Of a stretch of DNA of 64,000 nucleotides, positions 42,060-50,500 are shown in pieces. Every line of letters begins with the position of its first letter. Position 1 is the first letter of the stretch. The notes below the pieces were generated by a model. That model saw only the letters and a list, made by a program, of their open reading frames with translations, did not search any database and was not told the DNA's origin. Origin of the DNA: Alistipes sp. CHKCI003 (lineage in GTDB: Bacteria; Bacteroidota; Bacteroidia; Bacteroidales; Rikenellaceae); assembly GCF_900021155.1 (NCBI RefSeq), contig NZ_FCNT01000059.1, positions 1 through 64,000 of the forward strand, read 5' to 3'. A program made the translations under genes and the position numbers.

Positions 42060-42082
42060 AAGCGGTCGGATGGTTAACCGTG

Positions 42083-42090
42083 CAAAATTA
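42083..42090 (-). promoter_or_regulatory. -7 promoter element for the VOC operon
   Basis: Minus-strand TAATTTTG, 24 nt before ATG 42059. Confidence 0.6.
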
Positions 42091-42154
42091 AAAATATTTG
42101 CGCAAATTCCATACGATCCGTCCGGCTCCGGCGGGCAGCTCGGCAAACTTTTTT

Positions 42155-42162
42155 TATATTTG
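42155..42162 (+). promoter_or_regulatory. -7 promoter element for the M64 peptidase gene
   Basis: TATATTTG, 22 nt before ATG 42184, directly after a T-rich run. Confidence 0.7.
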
Positions 42163-42183
42163 TAGATCGAAATCGAGCCGCCT

Positions 42184-45100
42184 ATGAACCTTTTTCCCAA
42201 ATTCATTCCGAAATTTTGCCTTCTGTCGTTCGTCTGTGCCGCATGGGCCGGATGTGCGGACGACGGTGCGGCCGAACCCGGGGATCCGGTGCCGTCCATC
42301 CGTCTCGAAGAGGAGAACCGCTCGCTGGTCTTCGCGCCGGAGGAGGGAACGGCCGAAATCTGGTTTCAGGTCGAGGGAGCTTGGAGGGCGGTCGTGTCGG
42401 CGCCTGCGGACGAATGGTGCGGGGTAACCCCTTCGAAAGGCGGCGCCGGTACGGCATGGGTGCGGGTGAAGGTCGCCGAAAACACGTCGGAGCTGGAACG
42501 CAACGCCACGATCATGATCCGGTGCGGCGACGTGAGCAAGAACGTGGTCGTTACGCAGAAGGGGATCGACGCGCTGACGCTGACCCGTTCGAAATTCGAG
42601 ATGGAGCCGGCCGGCGGAACTGTGGAGGTGGAGGTCGAATCGAATGTTTCGTTCGATTACGAAATAGACGTGGAGTGCCGCGACTGGATCGAGGCGGAGA
42701 ACACGCGGGGCATGCAGACTTCGAAGCTCCGTTTCAGGGTGGCCTCCTACGAAGGCGGACCGGTGCGTGCCGGACACATCCGCGTCTTCGGCGGGGGACG
42801 CGAGGAGACGGTGCGCGTCTATCAGGAGGGCAGCGATCCGGCGATCGTCGTTTCGCAGGACGAATACGTGCTCTCGGCTGCCGCCGGGACGATTCAGGTG
42901 GATCTTTGCAGCAATGTGGATTACGAGGTCGGGATGCCCGATGCGGAGTGGATCGAGGATGTCTCGACGCGCGTGCTGTCGAGCCATACGCTCTATTTCG
43001 CCGTCGCGGAGAATACCTCGGAGGAGGACCGCTCGGCCGTGATCCGCTTCACGGACCGCGCCACGGGCGTTGCGAACTCGGTCCGCGTCCTCCAGAAAGG
43101 CAAGGACGCAGCGGTCGTATCCAAGGATTTTTACAAGATCTCGCCGGCCGGGGGATATGTCGTGTTCGACGTCCGGTACAATAACGCCGTGAAGCTCCAT
43201 ATCCCCTGCGACTGGATCGAACGGGTCTACCGTCGGTGGACCCGTTCGACGCAGACCGAAGAGGTGATCCTGAAAATCGACGCCAGCGAAGGGAACCTTT
43301 CCCGCGAGGCGGAGGTGTCGATTCTGGGAAGCGACGACGAAATTCTCCGGAAGATACGGATCGTGCAGTCGGACGAACTGTCCGCCGTGATCTCGCCGGA
43401 TGAGTCGCTCCTGCCGTGGGAGGGCGGGGATTGCGTGGTCTCGGTGCAGCCCGGCATTCCGTTTTCGTTCGAAATATACAGCGGTGCGAAAGACTGGCTG
43501 CGTCATGTGAAAACGGTCGGAAGCGAAGTGTATTTCCATGTCGAACGGAACCAGACCGGCGGGCCGCGCTCCGCTTACATCGGTTTTACGTCTCCGGTCT
43601 TGAAATTCGCATCGAGCGTGGACATCGAGCAGATGGCGGAAAATGCGCTGGCGGCGGCCTGCGACAGTTACGACGTGCCGAACGAAGGCGGCGAAATCGA
43701 GGTGGAGGTACTCTATGTGCCGGGCTATGCGTTCACGGTGGACATTTCGGACGACTGGATCGAGCAGATCGAGACGCGGGGATATGTCGAAACACTGAGA
43801 TTCAAGGCTGCACCCAATCCGGACGACACCTACCGCGTGGCGACCGTGCGGCTCGTTCCGGACGACGGGAGCCCGGTGCAGAAGTTCCGGATTTTCCAGT
43901 TGCCGGTGCATGCCGTGGTCGTCTCGGAACACGAATACACGCTGCCGGCCGAAGGCGGCCTGTCGAAAGTCGAGATTCGGGCGACGGGAGATTACACAGT
44001 TGCCGATCCCGAAGTCGGCTGGCTGCACCGCAATGTCGAAACCCGCAATTCGGGAAAGAACTCGATCTATTATACGGCCGATCCGAACGAAACCTACGAG
44101 AGCCGCGAGGCGGAAGTCGTCGTGCGCAACACGACGACCGGAGAGGAGGAGAGGGTGCGCTTCGTGCAGTTGCAGAAGAATGCGCTCGTCGTGGCGCAGT
44201 CGCTCTGCACGGTAGGGCTGGAGGGCGGTACGCTCGTATTCGACGTCGAGGCGAACGTGCCGTTGGAGGTCGAAATCGAAGCGCAGGCCCGCGAGTGGCT
44301 TTCGCATGTCGAGACCCGTGCTTTCGGGAGCCGGCTCCTGCGGTTCGAAGCGGCACCCGCGGACGAGGAGCGGGAGGGTCTGATTGCGGTCAGCGGCGGA
44401 GGAATCACCCAGATGATCTCCGTTTTGCAGAGCGCCTCTGCCGATCCCGAATCCATCGAACGCAAGGCGCTCGCCGCCTTCTACCGTGCGACCGGCGGCG
44501 GAAACTGGAAAAAGAGCGACGGCTGGTGCTCGGACCGCCCTGTCGGGACGTGGTATGGCGTAACCGTGTCGGGCGGGAGGGTAACGGAGATTCGGCTGCC
44601 GGATAACGGCCTGAGCGGACGGATACCGGCCGAGATCGGGGATTTGAAGGGGCTACTTCGTCTCGATCTGAAAGATAACCGGATCACCGGCTCGCTGCCC
44701 GATGTGTTCGGGCAGTTGCAGCGGCTCGGGGAGCTCGATCTGAGCGGCAACGGCATGGGTGGCGATCTGCCCGGGTCGATGGGAGCTCTTTCGCAGCTCC
44801 GCGTGTTGAACCTTTCCCGGAACGACTTTACGGGGCGTTTGCCCGAATCCTTCCGCAATCTGTCGGAGCTGACGGAGATACGGGCTTCGGAGGCGGGGCT
44901 CATGGGATCCATCGCGCCGGTGGCGGAGGGTTCGCCGCTGCTTGAGGTCGTGGACCTCTCGTCGAACGCCTTTACGGGGCCGATTCCCGATGCCGTGTAC
45001 GGACTGAGCAGGCTCAGGTCGCTCGAATTGCGCGGTAATCCGCTCTCGGGGCTCATATCCGCTGCGATCGGGAATCTGGAGCAGCTCGAAACGCTCGATC

Positions 45101-46785
45101 TCTCGTCGACCTGCATCAGCGGAGACCTTCCCCGGTCGATCGGGCATCTGGCGCGACTGCATACGTTGGACCTGCACGATGCGCAGATGTCGGGCCCGCT
45201 GCCCGACGTATTCGGCCGGATGTATGCTCTGGAAACGCTCCGGCTGGAGCACAACCGTTTTTCCGGTACGCTGCCTTCCGGCCTGCTGATGCGCGAACCG
45301 CTTTGGCGCAAATGCTGGGGATCGGTGCTCGACCAGTACGGTGAGGGATTGAGCGGCTATTCCGCGCTGCCGGCGCCCGAATTCATAGTCCGCGACATGA
45401 ACGACGAGGTGTTGAGTTCGGGGCAGATCTATTCGGAAAAGGAGCTTACGGTGCTCTTCCAGTTCAGCACGGAGGATGCCGAATCCGGCAGAGCCGTGTC
45501 GAAGCTGAACGCCATGTACGACGATTACAGGCAATACGGCATGCAGATCGTCGGATATGCCTACGAACCGCTGGAGGAAATCCGGGAATATGCGGACCGG
45601 ATGCGTATCGAATGGCCGGTCGTGTGCGTCGGCGACGAACATCCTGCGAACGAAATACACCGTGTGTCGTTCTTTCCTGCGATCAATATCGTCGATCGGG
45701 AATCCCAAGTCGTCTGGAACTGCTTCGAAGGCACCGACGACGATGCGTTCGCTTTCATTCGGGACTGGTTCAAAGAGTACGAACCCTACGAATCGACCGA
45801 TTATTCGGCGGATAAACAGGTGCAGCTCCTGCAGAAAGCCACGCGCGGAGCCGGAATCAATATCGTGCTGATGGGCGACGGATTCACCGACCGGAACATT
45901 CGGGACGGCGTGTACGAGGCGACCATGCGCACGGCCATGGAACATTTCTTCGAAGAGGAGCCTTTCGCCTCTTTCCGCAGTTGTTTCAATGTATATGCGG
46001 TAACGGCCGTTTCGAAGCACGAAGGCTATTTCAAAGGTTCGAAAAACGCGCTCGGAACCTATTTCAAAACCGGAGCCGAGGTGGGCGGAGACAACGAGCT
46101 CTGCCGGGAATACGCCCTTGCGGTTCCGGCGATCACGGAGGAGGATCTGGACGAAACGCTGATCGTCGTGCTGATGAATTCCGGCAAGTATGCCGGGACC
46201 AGCTATCTCGCCTATTCCGGCAAGAGCGGTTATGGATCGGGATGCGCGCTCTGTTATTTCCCGCTCGGAAAAGACGACGAGATGTTCGCCCAACTGCTGC
46301 ACCATGAAGCGGGCGGACACGGTTTTGCGAAACTCGCCGACGAATACGATACGAGTTTTCTGCCCATGCCGCAGGATAAAATCGACGATTACGAGGCATG
46401 GGAACCCTATGGCTGGTGGCGGAATGTCGATTTCACGGCCGACCCGGCTTCGGTGAAATGGAGCCGCTTCCTTTCGGACAGCCGCTACGACGAGGAGCGC
46501 CTCGGCGTGTTCGAAGGAGCCTGCGGACATATCGAAGGAGCCTACCGGCCTTCGGAGAACAGCATCATGCGGGACAACGCGGGCGGATTCAACGCTCCGT
46601 CGCGCGAGGCGATCTACATGCGCATCATGTGGCTGGCCTATGGGCCCGAATGGGGCTATGATTACGAGGAGTTCGTGCTTTGGGACGCCCGCAACCGGGC
46701 CGCTGCCCGCGTGCGGGCACGCAACACGGCGCCGCGCCGCCGCTACGGGCCGTTGCCGCCGCCGGTCGTCGTGCAGGACCGCTGA
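42184..46785 (+). CDS. BACON / LRR / redoxin-like / M64 peptidase lipoprotein
   Basis: 1533 aa. Lipoprotein-type signal with C24 (preceded by WAG, a poor lipobox). Eight BACON-like repeats of about 88-90 aa follow, each ending in a strand of the VVVTQKG/RVLQKG type (about residues 120, 210, 300, 392, 479, 568, 658, 745). Then plant-type LRRs (about 758-1033, LDLSGNG, LNLSRND), a thioredoxin-like segment (about 1063-1189) without a CxxC pair, and a C-terminal M64-type peptidase domain (about 1206 to the end) with HHEAGGHGFAKLADEY (H1374, E1375, H1379). BACON domains suggest glycan or mucin binding, and M64 enzymes include IgA-type peptidases. Likely a surface-exposed protease of a gut commensal. 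Confidence 0.85.
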   Translation: MNLFPKFIPKFCLLSFVCAAWAGCADDGAAEPGDPVPSIRLEEENRSLVFAPEEGTAEIWFQVEGAWRAVVSAPADEWCGVTPSKGGAGTAWVRVKVAENTSELERNATIMIRCGDVSKNVVVTQKGIDALTLTRSKFEMEPAGGTVEVEVESNVSFDYEIDVECRDWIEAENTRGMQTSKLRFRVASYEGGPVRAGHIRVFGGGREETVRVYQEGSDPAIVVSQDEYVLSAAAGTIQVDLCSNVDYEVGMPDAEWIEDVSTRVLSSHTLYFAVAENTSEEDRSAVIRFTDRATGVANSVRVLQKGKDAAVVSKDFYKISPAGGYVVFDVRYNNAVKLHIPCDWIERVYRRWTRSTQTEEVILKIDASEGNLSREAEVSILGSDDEILRKIRIVQSDELSAVISPDESLLPWEGGDCVVSVQPGIPFSFEIYSGAKDWLRHVKTVGSEVYFHVERNQTGGPRSAYIGFTSPVLKFASSVDIEQMAENALAAACDSYDVPNEGGEIEVEVLYVPGYAFTVDISDDWIEQIETRGYVETLRFKAAPNPDDTYRVATVRLVPDDGSPVQKFRIFQLPVHAVVVSEHEYTLPAEGGLSKVEIRATGDYTVADPEVGWLHRNVETRNSGKNSIYYTADPNETYESREAEVVVRNTTTGEEERVRFVQLQKNALVVAQSLCTVGLEGGTLVFDVEANVPLEVEIEAQAREWLSHVETRAFGSRLLRFEAAPADEEREGLIAVSGGGITQMISVLQSASADPESIERKALAAFYRATGGGNWKKSDGWCSDRPVGTWYGVTVSGGRVTEIRLPDNGLSGRIPAEIGDLKGLLRLDLKDNRITGSLPDVFGQLQRLGELDLSGNGMGGDLPGSMGALSQLRVLNLSRNDFTGRLPESFRNLSELTEIRASEAGLMGSIAPVAEGSPLLEVVDLSSNAFTGPIPDAVYGLSRLRSLELRGNPLSGLISAAIGNLEQLETLDLSSTCISGDLPRSIGHLARLHTLDLHDAQMSGPLPDVFGRMYALETLRLEHNRFSGTLPSGLLMREPLWRKCWGSVLDQYGEGLSGYSALPAPEFIVRDMNDEVLSSGQIYSEKELTVLFQFSTEDAESGRAVSKLNAMYDDYRQYGMQIVGYAYEPLEEIREYADRMRIEWPVVCVGDEHPANEIHRVSFFPAINIVDRESQVVWNCFEGTDDDAFAFIRDWFKEYEPYESTDYSADKQVQLLQKATRGAGINIVLMGDGFTDRNIRDGVYEATMRTAMEHFFEEEPFASFRSCFNVYAVTAVSKHEGYFKGSKNALGTYFKTGAEVGGDNELCREYALAVPAITEEDLDETLIVVLMNSGKYAGTSYLAYSGKSGYGSGCALCYFPLGKDDEMFAQLLHHEAGGHGFAKLADEYDTSFLPMPQDKIDDYEAWEPYGWWRNVDFTADPASVKWSRFLSDSRYDEERLGVFEGACGHIEGAYRPSENSIMRDNAGGFNAPSREAIYMRIMWLAYGPEWGYDYEEFVLWDARNRAAARVRARNTAPRRRYGPLPPPVVVQDR

Positions 46786-46853
46786 CCGGTATGGCGCCGA
46801 AGGACGCTGCCGGAGTTTTTTCGCGGAGAATAGGCGAAATCGTTTATTTTTTG

Positions 46854-46861
46854 TAATTTTG
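46854..46861 (+). promoter_or_regulatory. -7 promoter element for yebC
   Basis: TAATTTTG, 38 nt before ATG 46899. Confidence 0.65.
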
Positions 46862-46898
46862 CGCTGCGAATGAAAAATATAAATAAAGCATAACCACT

Positions 46899-47624
46899 AT
46901 GGGAAGAGCATTTGAATACCGTAAGGCCCGCAAACTGAAGCGTTGGGGACATATGGCCCGCACGTTCACCAAGCTCGGCAAGGAGATCGAAATCGCTGTG
47001 AAAGCCGCGGGTCCCGATCCTTCGGCGAACACGCGGCTGCGCATTCTCATCCAGAACGCCAAGGCGGAGAACATGCCGAAGGAGAATGTGGAGCGTGCGA
47101 TCAAGCGCGCCACCGAGAAGGATGCCGCCGACTACAAGGAGGTCGTTTACGAAGGATACGGCCCTCACGGTATCGCTTTCCTCGTGGAGACTGCGACGGA
47201 CAACACCAACCGCACGGTGGCCAATGTGCGCATGCACTTCAACAAATGCGGCGGTACGCTGGGCAACAGCGGCAGCGTAGCCTTCATGTTCGAGCACAAA
47301 TGCACGTTCAAATTCCATGCGCCGGCCGGCACCGATTTCGAAGAGCTGGAGTTGGAAATGATCGATCTCGGTGTGGACGAGTTCTATCCCGAAGAGGACG
47401 GCGTAACGGTCTATGCACCTTACGAGTCGTTCGGGGCCATCCAGAAGTGGCTCGACGAACGCGGCTACGAGATCGTTTCGGGCGAATCGGTCTATCTGCC
47501 GACCGATTCGAAGGAGCTCGACGCCGAAGGGCGCGAGTCGGTCGAAAAGCTCGTGGAGCGGCTCGAAGAGGACGACGACGTAACGAACGTCTACCACAAT
47601 ATGAAAGAACCCGAAGAGGAGTAG
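46899..47624 (+). CDS. yebC: YebC/PmpR-family protein (TACO1-like)
   Basis: 241 aa with the hallmark N-terminus MGRAFEYRKARKLKRW, FTKLGKEIEIAVKAAG and GYGPHGIAFLVETATDNTNRT. Annotated as transcription regulator; recent work on the family points to relief of ribosome stalling, as for its mitochondrial relative TACO1. The Bacteroidetes version has a variant start (GRAFEYRK rather than GHSKW). An acidic C-terminus (EEDDDVTNVYHNMK) is typical. Single gene with its own promoter. Confidence 0.94.
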   Translation: MGRAFEYRKARKLKRWGHMARTFTKLGKEIEIAVKAAGPDPSANTRLRILIQNAKAENMPKENVERAIKRATEKDAADYKEVVYEGYGPHGIAFLVETATDNTNRTVANVRMHFNKCGGTLGNSGSVAFMFEHKCTFKFHAPAGTDFEELELEMIDLGVDEFYPEEDGVTVYAPYESFGAIQKWLDERGYEIVSGESVYLPTDSKELDAEGRESVEKLVERLEEDDDVTNVYHNMKEPEEE

Positions 47625-47821
47625 ATTGCGGTTTTCGCGGCTTTCGTGTCTTTCGCGGAAGTGTTCGGCAGAAGCAGCGGATGGGGCGGATCGGGATTCG
47701 GCTCGTCCGCTTTTCGTCTGCTTTCGCCCCGGACTTCCTCTTTTCTGTGGCCGGTTCGCTGCGAAAGTGCCGGCATCGGGAACCGCGATGGCGATGACGC
47801 GAAAGAAGGAGACGTTTCTAC

Positions 47822-48115
47822 CTTTTCCCGCCTCGTCGAAACGTTGGTGTTTCATGCTTCGTTTCCGGTCCCGGCAACCGCCGGAGCGGACCCGGCTTGA
47901 TGCAGACGAGCGGTTTCACTCGGTCGTTTCCCGCCTCGGCAATCTTTGAGCGAACCCGGATTGCCCTCGGCTTATCGAAAACGTTGAATTTCTTTCGTCC
48001 ATTTCTCGCCTCGGCATAGCTCGAACGAGTTCGGCTCTGCGCTCGGCTTAACGAAATGGTTCGCTTTCGGACTGCCGTTTTCTCGCTTCGGTAATGATCC
48101 GGCTTTCTCGAATTG
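47822..48115 (-). repeat. intergenic tandem repeat element, copy B (inverted)
   Basis: Three or four degenerate units of about 60-80 nt. The central unit 47982-48060 is the reverse complement of 1928-2006 (72 of 79 positions identical by my alignment). Adjacent units (about 47910-47981 and 48061-48115) share the same blocks: tttc[ct]cgcctcggca, then ctcggctta-cgaaa. No coding signal. The unit boundaries are approximate. Confidence 0.7.
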
Positions 48116-48697
48116 CATGCGCCCTGCCGGAACGTTCTTCGGCTTACGGGCCTTGGGATGCCGGGCGGTGCGCGGTTCCGGGCAGCGGAGCCCCGTCCTC
48201 TTCGCGGACGGGTTCCGCAGGCTGCGAGCCCGTTCTTGCGATCGAAAATCATCAACCTCTCCCGTATGTTCCCTTCCCCGCCGAAAGGCGTTCGAAAACG
48301 CCCGAATACCGGAATAGGCCGAATCCACCGACCCGATGCTCGAAACGGGCGACTGTTCACGGAGGGCATGCGTCCGTCTCGGTCGCTTGCCGCTTTCAGT
48401 CCGGCGGGTGTCCCGGATCTCTTTCCCGACGTTCCGGGGGGAGGCAGGACGGGACGCAAGACGGTTCATTGTTTTTTTCGCGGTCGTATCTTCTGCATCG
48501 ACCGGCGGTGCCGGGCAGTATGCGCTCCCTCCCTTCTTTTTCATGCGGCGGGTTGCACCTTTCGCGAAGACTTGTCTCGCTCCGGCAGCCGGACGGTGCG
48601 GAACGTCGTGCCGGAGCTCTCTTTGCCGGGCGGTGCCGATCGGGTCTGCCGGCGGCAAGAAAGCTTCGGCCGAGAGGTACGTGCGAGGTGCATACGG

Positions 48698-48738
48698 AAA
48701 AAGAGGCTGTCCGACGGTTGACCGGACAGCCTCTTTTT
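48698..48738 (-). terminator. strong bidirectional terminator after rplS
   Basis: A perfect 16-bp stem (A5GAGGCTGTCCG paired with CGGACAGCCTCT5) with a 9-nt loop. Runs of A and T at both ends let it work on both strands; on the minus strand it lies 19 nt after the rplS stop. Confidence 0.9.
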
Positions 48739-48756
48739 CCTTTCGACGGCATAGAT

Positions 48757-49125
48757 CTACTTCGAGATCCGCTTCTCTTTGATGCGGGCCTTCTTGCCGG
48801 TCAGATTGCGCAGGTAGTAGATGCGTGCGCGGCGCACGACACCGATCTTGTTCACCTCGATCTTGTCGATATGGGGCGAATAGAGGGGGAAGATACGCTC
48901 CACGCCCACGCCGTTCGAGACCTTGCGGATCGTGAACATTTTCGTCTTGCCCGTACCTTTGATCTGGATGACCACGCCGCGGAAACTTTGCAGGCGCTCT
49001 TTGTTACCTTCGACGATCTTGTACGTAACGGTGATCGTGTCTCCGGCCTTGAACGACGGAACGTCGGCGTCCGTCTTCGGCCACAACTGCTCGTTGACGA
49101 GCTTGATGATTGCATCTTTGTTCAT
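48757..49125 (-). CDS. rplS: 50S ribosomal protein L19
   Basis: 122 aa. [32 protein letters not shown] and [13 protein letters not shown] are the L19 core; [19 protein letters not shown] is the C-terminal signature. It forms part of the inter-subunit bridge near the 30S contact. ATG 49125 gives the family start [10 protein letters not shown]; the frame stays open far upstream but that region is a leader. A -7 box lies at 49313-49320, implying a leader of about 180 nt. Confidence 0.96.
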   Translation of the reverse strand: MNKDAIIKLVNEQLWPKTDADVPSFKAGDTITVTYKIVEGNKERLQSFRGVVIQIKGTGKTKMFTIRKVSNGVGVERIFPLYSPHIDKIEVNKIGVVRRARIYYLRNLTGKKARIKEKRISK

Positions 49126-49312
49126 CGTTGTAACAATTTTTAGATGATTCCGCGTCCAACATTCCCGCTGCGGCCGATGGGCTTCATACGCATCCTCTGA
49201 TCCGTAATCCTGTGCCCTGCCGGAGGCTTTGCGGTCGCCCGCATCGTCTGCCGGACCGGCGCCGTGCCCTGCCGCCCAATGAAAGAGGTTGATCCACGCC
49301 CGATCGGGACTG
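49126..49312 (-). promoter_or_regulatory. candidate rplS 5' leader
   Basis: The region between the -7 element and the rplS ATG would be transcribed as a leader of about 180 nt, long compared with other leaders in this window. Ribosomal-protein leaders often carry autoregulatory structure. I did not identify a defined fold, so this is a candidate only. Confidence 0.35.
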
Positions 49313-49320
49313 CAAAGATA
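49313..49320 (-). promoter_or_regulatory. -7 promoter element for rplS
   Basis: Minus-strand TATCTTTG, an exact match to the strong form of the consensus. Confidence 0.65.
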
Positions 49321-49546
49321 GCGATAAATTCGGACCGGACAATAGATCGGTCGTTTTTTCCGCACGGAAGCCCCGGATTTCGAGGTCGCAGCGGCGGACG
49401 GCTCTCCGCGTTCGGCGGAGGGCGGGCCCTTCTGCGGGCCGTGAATGCGGCGGTCGGGCGATGACGCGCGGCCGTTCGCCGAAGCCGCACCGGACGGTGC
49501 CGTCCGCCGCTTTCGTTGCGGACCGTCCGCGGAGCGTAGAGGATAC

Positions 49547-49577
49547 TTGTTTTTGCACTCGGTTTGTATTATCTTTG
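49547..49577 (+). promoter_or_regulatory. promoter of surE (TTG-N20-TATCTTTG)
   Basis: TTG at 49547-49549 and TATCTTTG at 49570-49577. ATG 49583 is only 5 nt beyond the -7 box, so transcription probably starts at or very near the start codon. Confidence 0.75.
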
Positions 49578-49582
49578 TTGCA

Positions 49583-50374
49583 ATGAAAAACGAGAGTACG
49601 CAAGAGCGATTGATATTGGTTACCAACGACGACGGCTACGGTTCGAAGGGGATTCGGGCGGCTGTCGAGGTGGCGCGGCGTTTCGGCCGTGTGGTGGTCG
49701 TGGCGCCGGAGTGCATGCAGAGCGGAATGAGTCAGGCGATCACGATGTTCAACCCCCTTTACCTGCGGCGCGTGTCGCAGGAGGAGGGCGTGGAGGTCTA
49801 CGCCTTTTCCGGTACGCCGGTGGACTGCGTGAAGATGGCGTTCGATTACCTGCTCAAGGACCGGTGCGTAGATTTGGTGATTTCGGGCGTGAACCACGGT
49901 TCGAATTCCGCCGTCAACGTGCTCTATTCGGGCACGATGGGGGCTGCGATCGAAGGCAGTTTCTACGGCTGCCCCTCGGTCGGACTGTCGGTTACGGATC
50001 ACAGCCCGGATGCCGATTTCGAAGGGGCGGTGTACTACGGCGAACGGATCGTGCGGGCGGTGTTGGAGACGGATCTCGAACGTCCGCTCTGCCTGAACGT
50101 GAACATCCCGATGGGCGAGCCGCGCGAGATTCGCGGCGTGCGCGTCTGCCGCCAGAACCGCGGTTATTGGCGCGAGGAGTTCTTCCGCCACGAAGACCCG
50201 CACGGCCGCGAGTATTTCTGGCTGTCGGGAGCCTTCGTGAACCACGAGCCCGAAGCGACCGACACGGACGAGTGGGCGCTCGACCACGGATATGTGTCGG
50301 TGGTTCCGGTGCAGGTCGATCTGACGGATTACGCCCGCATGCCCTCGCTCCGCAGGGCGCTCATGAGCGAATGA
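49583..50374 (+). CDS. surE: 5'/3'-nucleotidase SurE
   Basis: 263 aa. The metal site VTNDDGY at the N-terminus, the [14 protein letters not shown] loop, [21 protein letters not shown] and [11 protein letters not shown] are all SurE motifs. Dephosphorylates nucleoside monophosphates and is linked to stationary-phase survival in other bacteria. The start at ATG 49583 follows the promoter by 5 nt; no Shine-Dalgarno-like sequence fits between. Confidence 0.94.
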   Translation: MKNESTQERLILVTNDDGYGSKGIRAAVEVARRFGRVVVVAPECMQSGMSQAITMFNPLYLRRVSQEEGVEVYAFSGTPVDCVKMAFDYLLKDRCVDLVISGVNHGSNSAVNVLYSGTMGAAIEGSFYGCPSVGLSVTDHSPDADFEGAVYYGERIVRAVLETDLERPLCLNVNIPMGEPREIRGVRVCRQNRGYWREEFFRHEDPHGREYFWLSGAFVNHEPEATDTDEWALDHGYVSVVPVQVDLTDYARMPSLRRALMSE

Positions 50375-50500
50375 CGGGTGCGTCCCGCGGCTTCGGGACG
50401 CTGCTTTTCTTCGCGTCCGGCAGCGAAGCACGCGCGGAGGCGGAAAAGGCGGGGCGACGGAATGGAGGGGGGAGGAGCGCGCGTTTTATAATTGGAATCT

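Larger units (their letters stand above)
47625..48756. other. gene-free spacer between yebC and rplS
   Basis: 1132 nt between convergent genes. It contains a tandem repeat array (about 47822-48115) and the strong terminator hairpin at 48698-48738. Other open frames have no start context or motifs. Confidence 0.6.

Noticed and set aside
47625..48690. Open frames of 60-230 codons in the yebC-rplS spacer
   Set aside because: All six frames are partly open in this GC-rich repeat-bearing spacer; the common SRAQSRTRSS-type peptide arises from the nucleotide repeat, and no frame has a start with a ribosome site.
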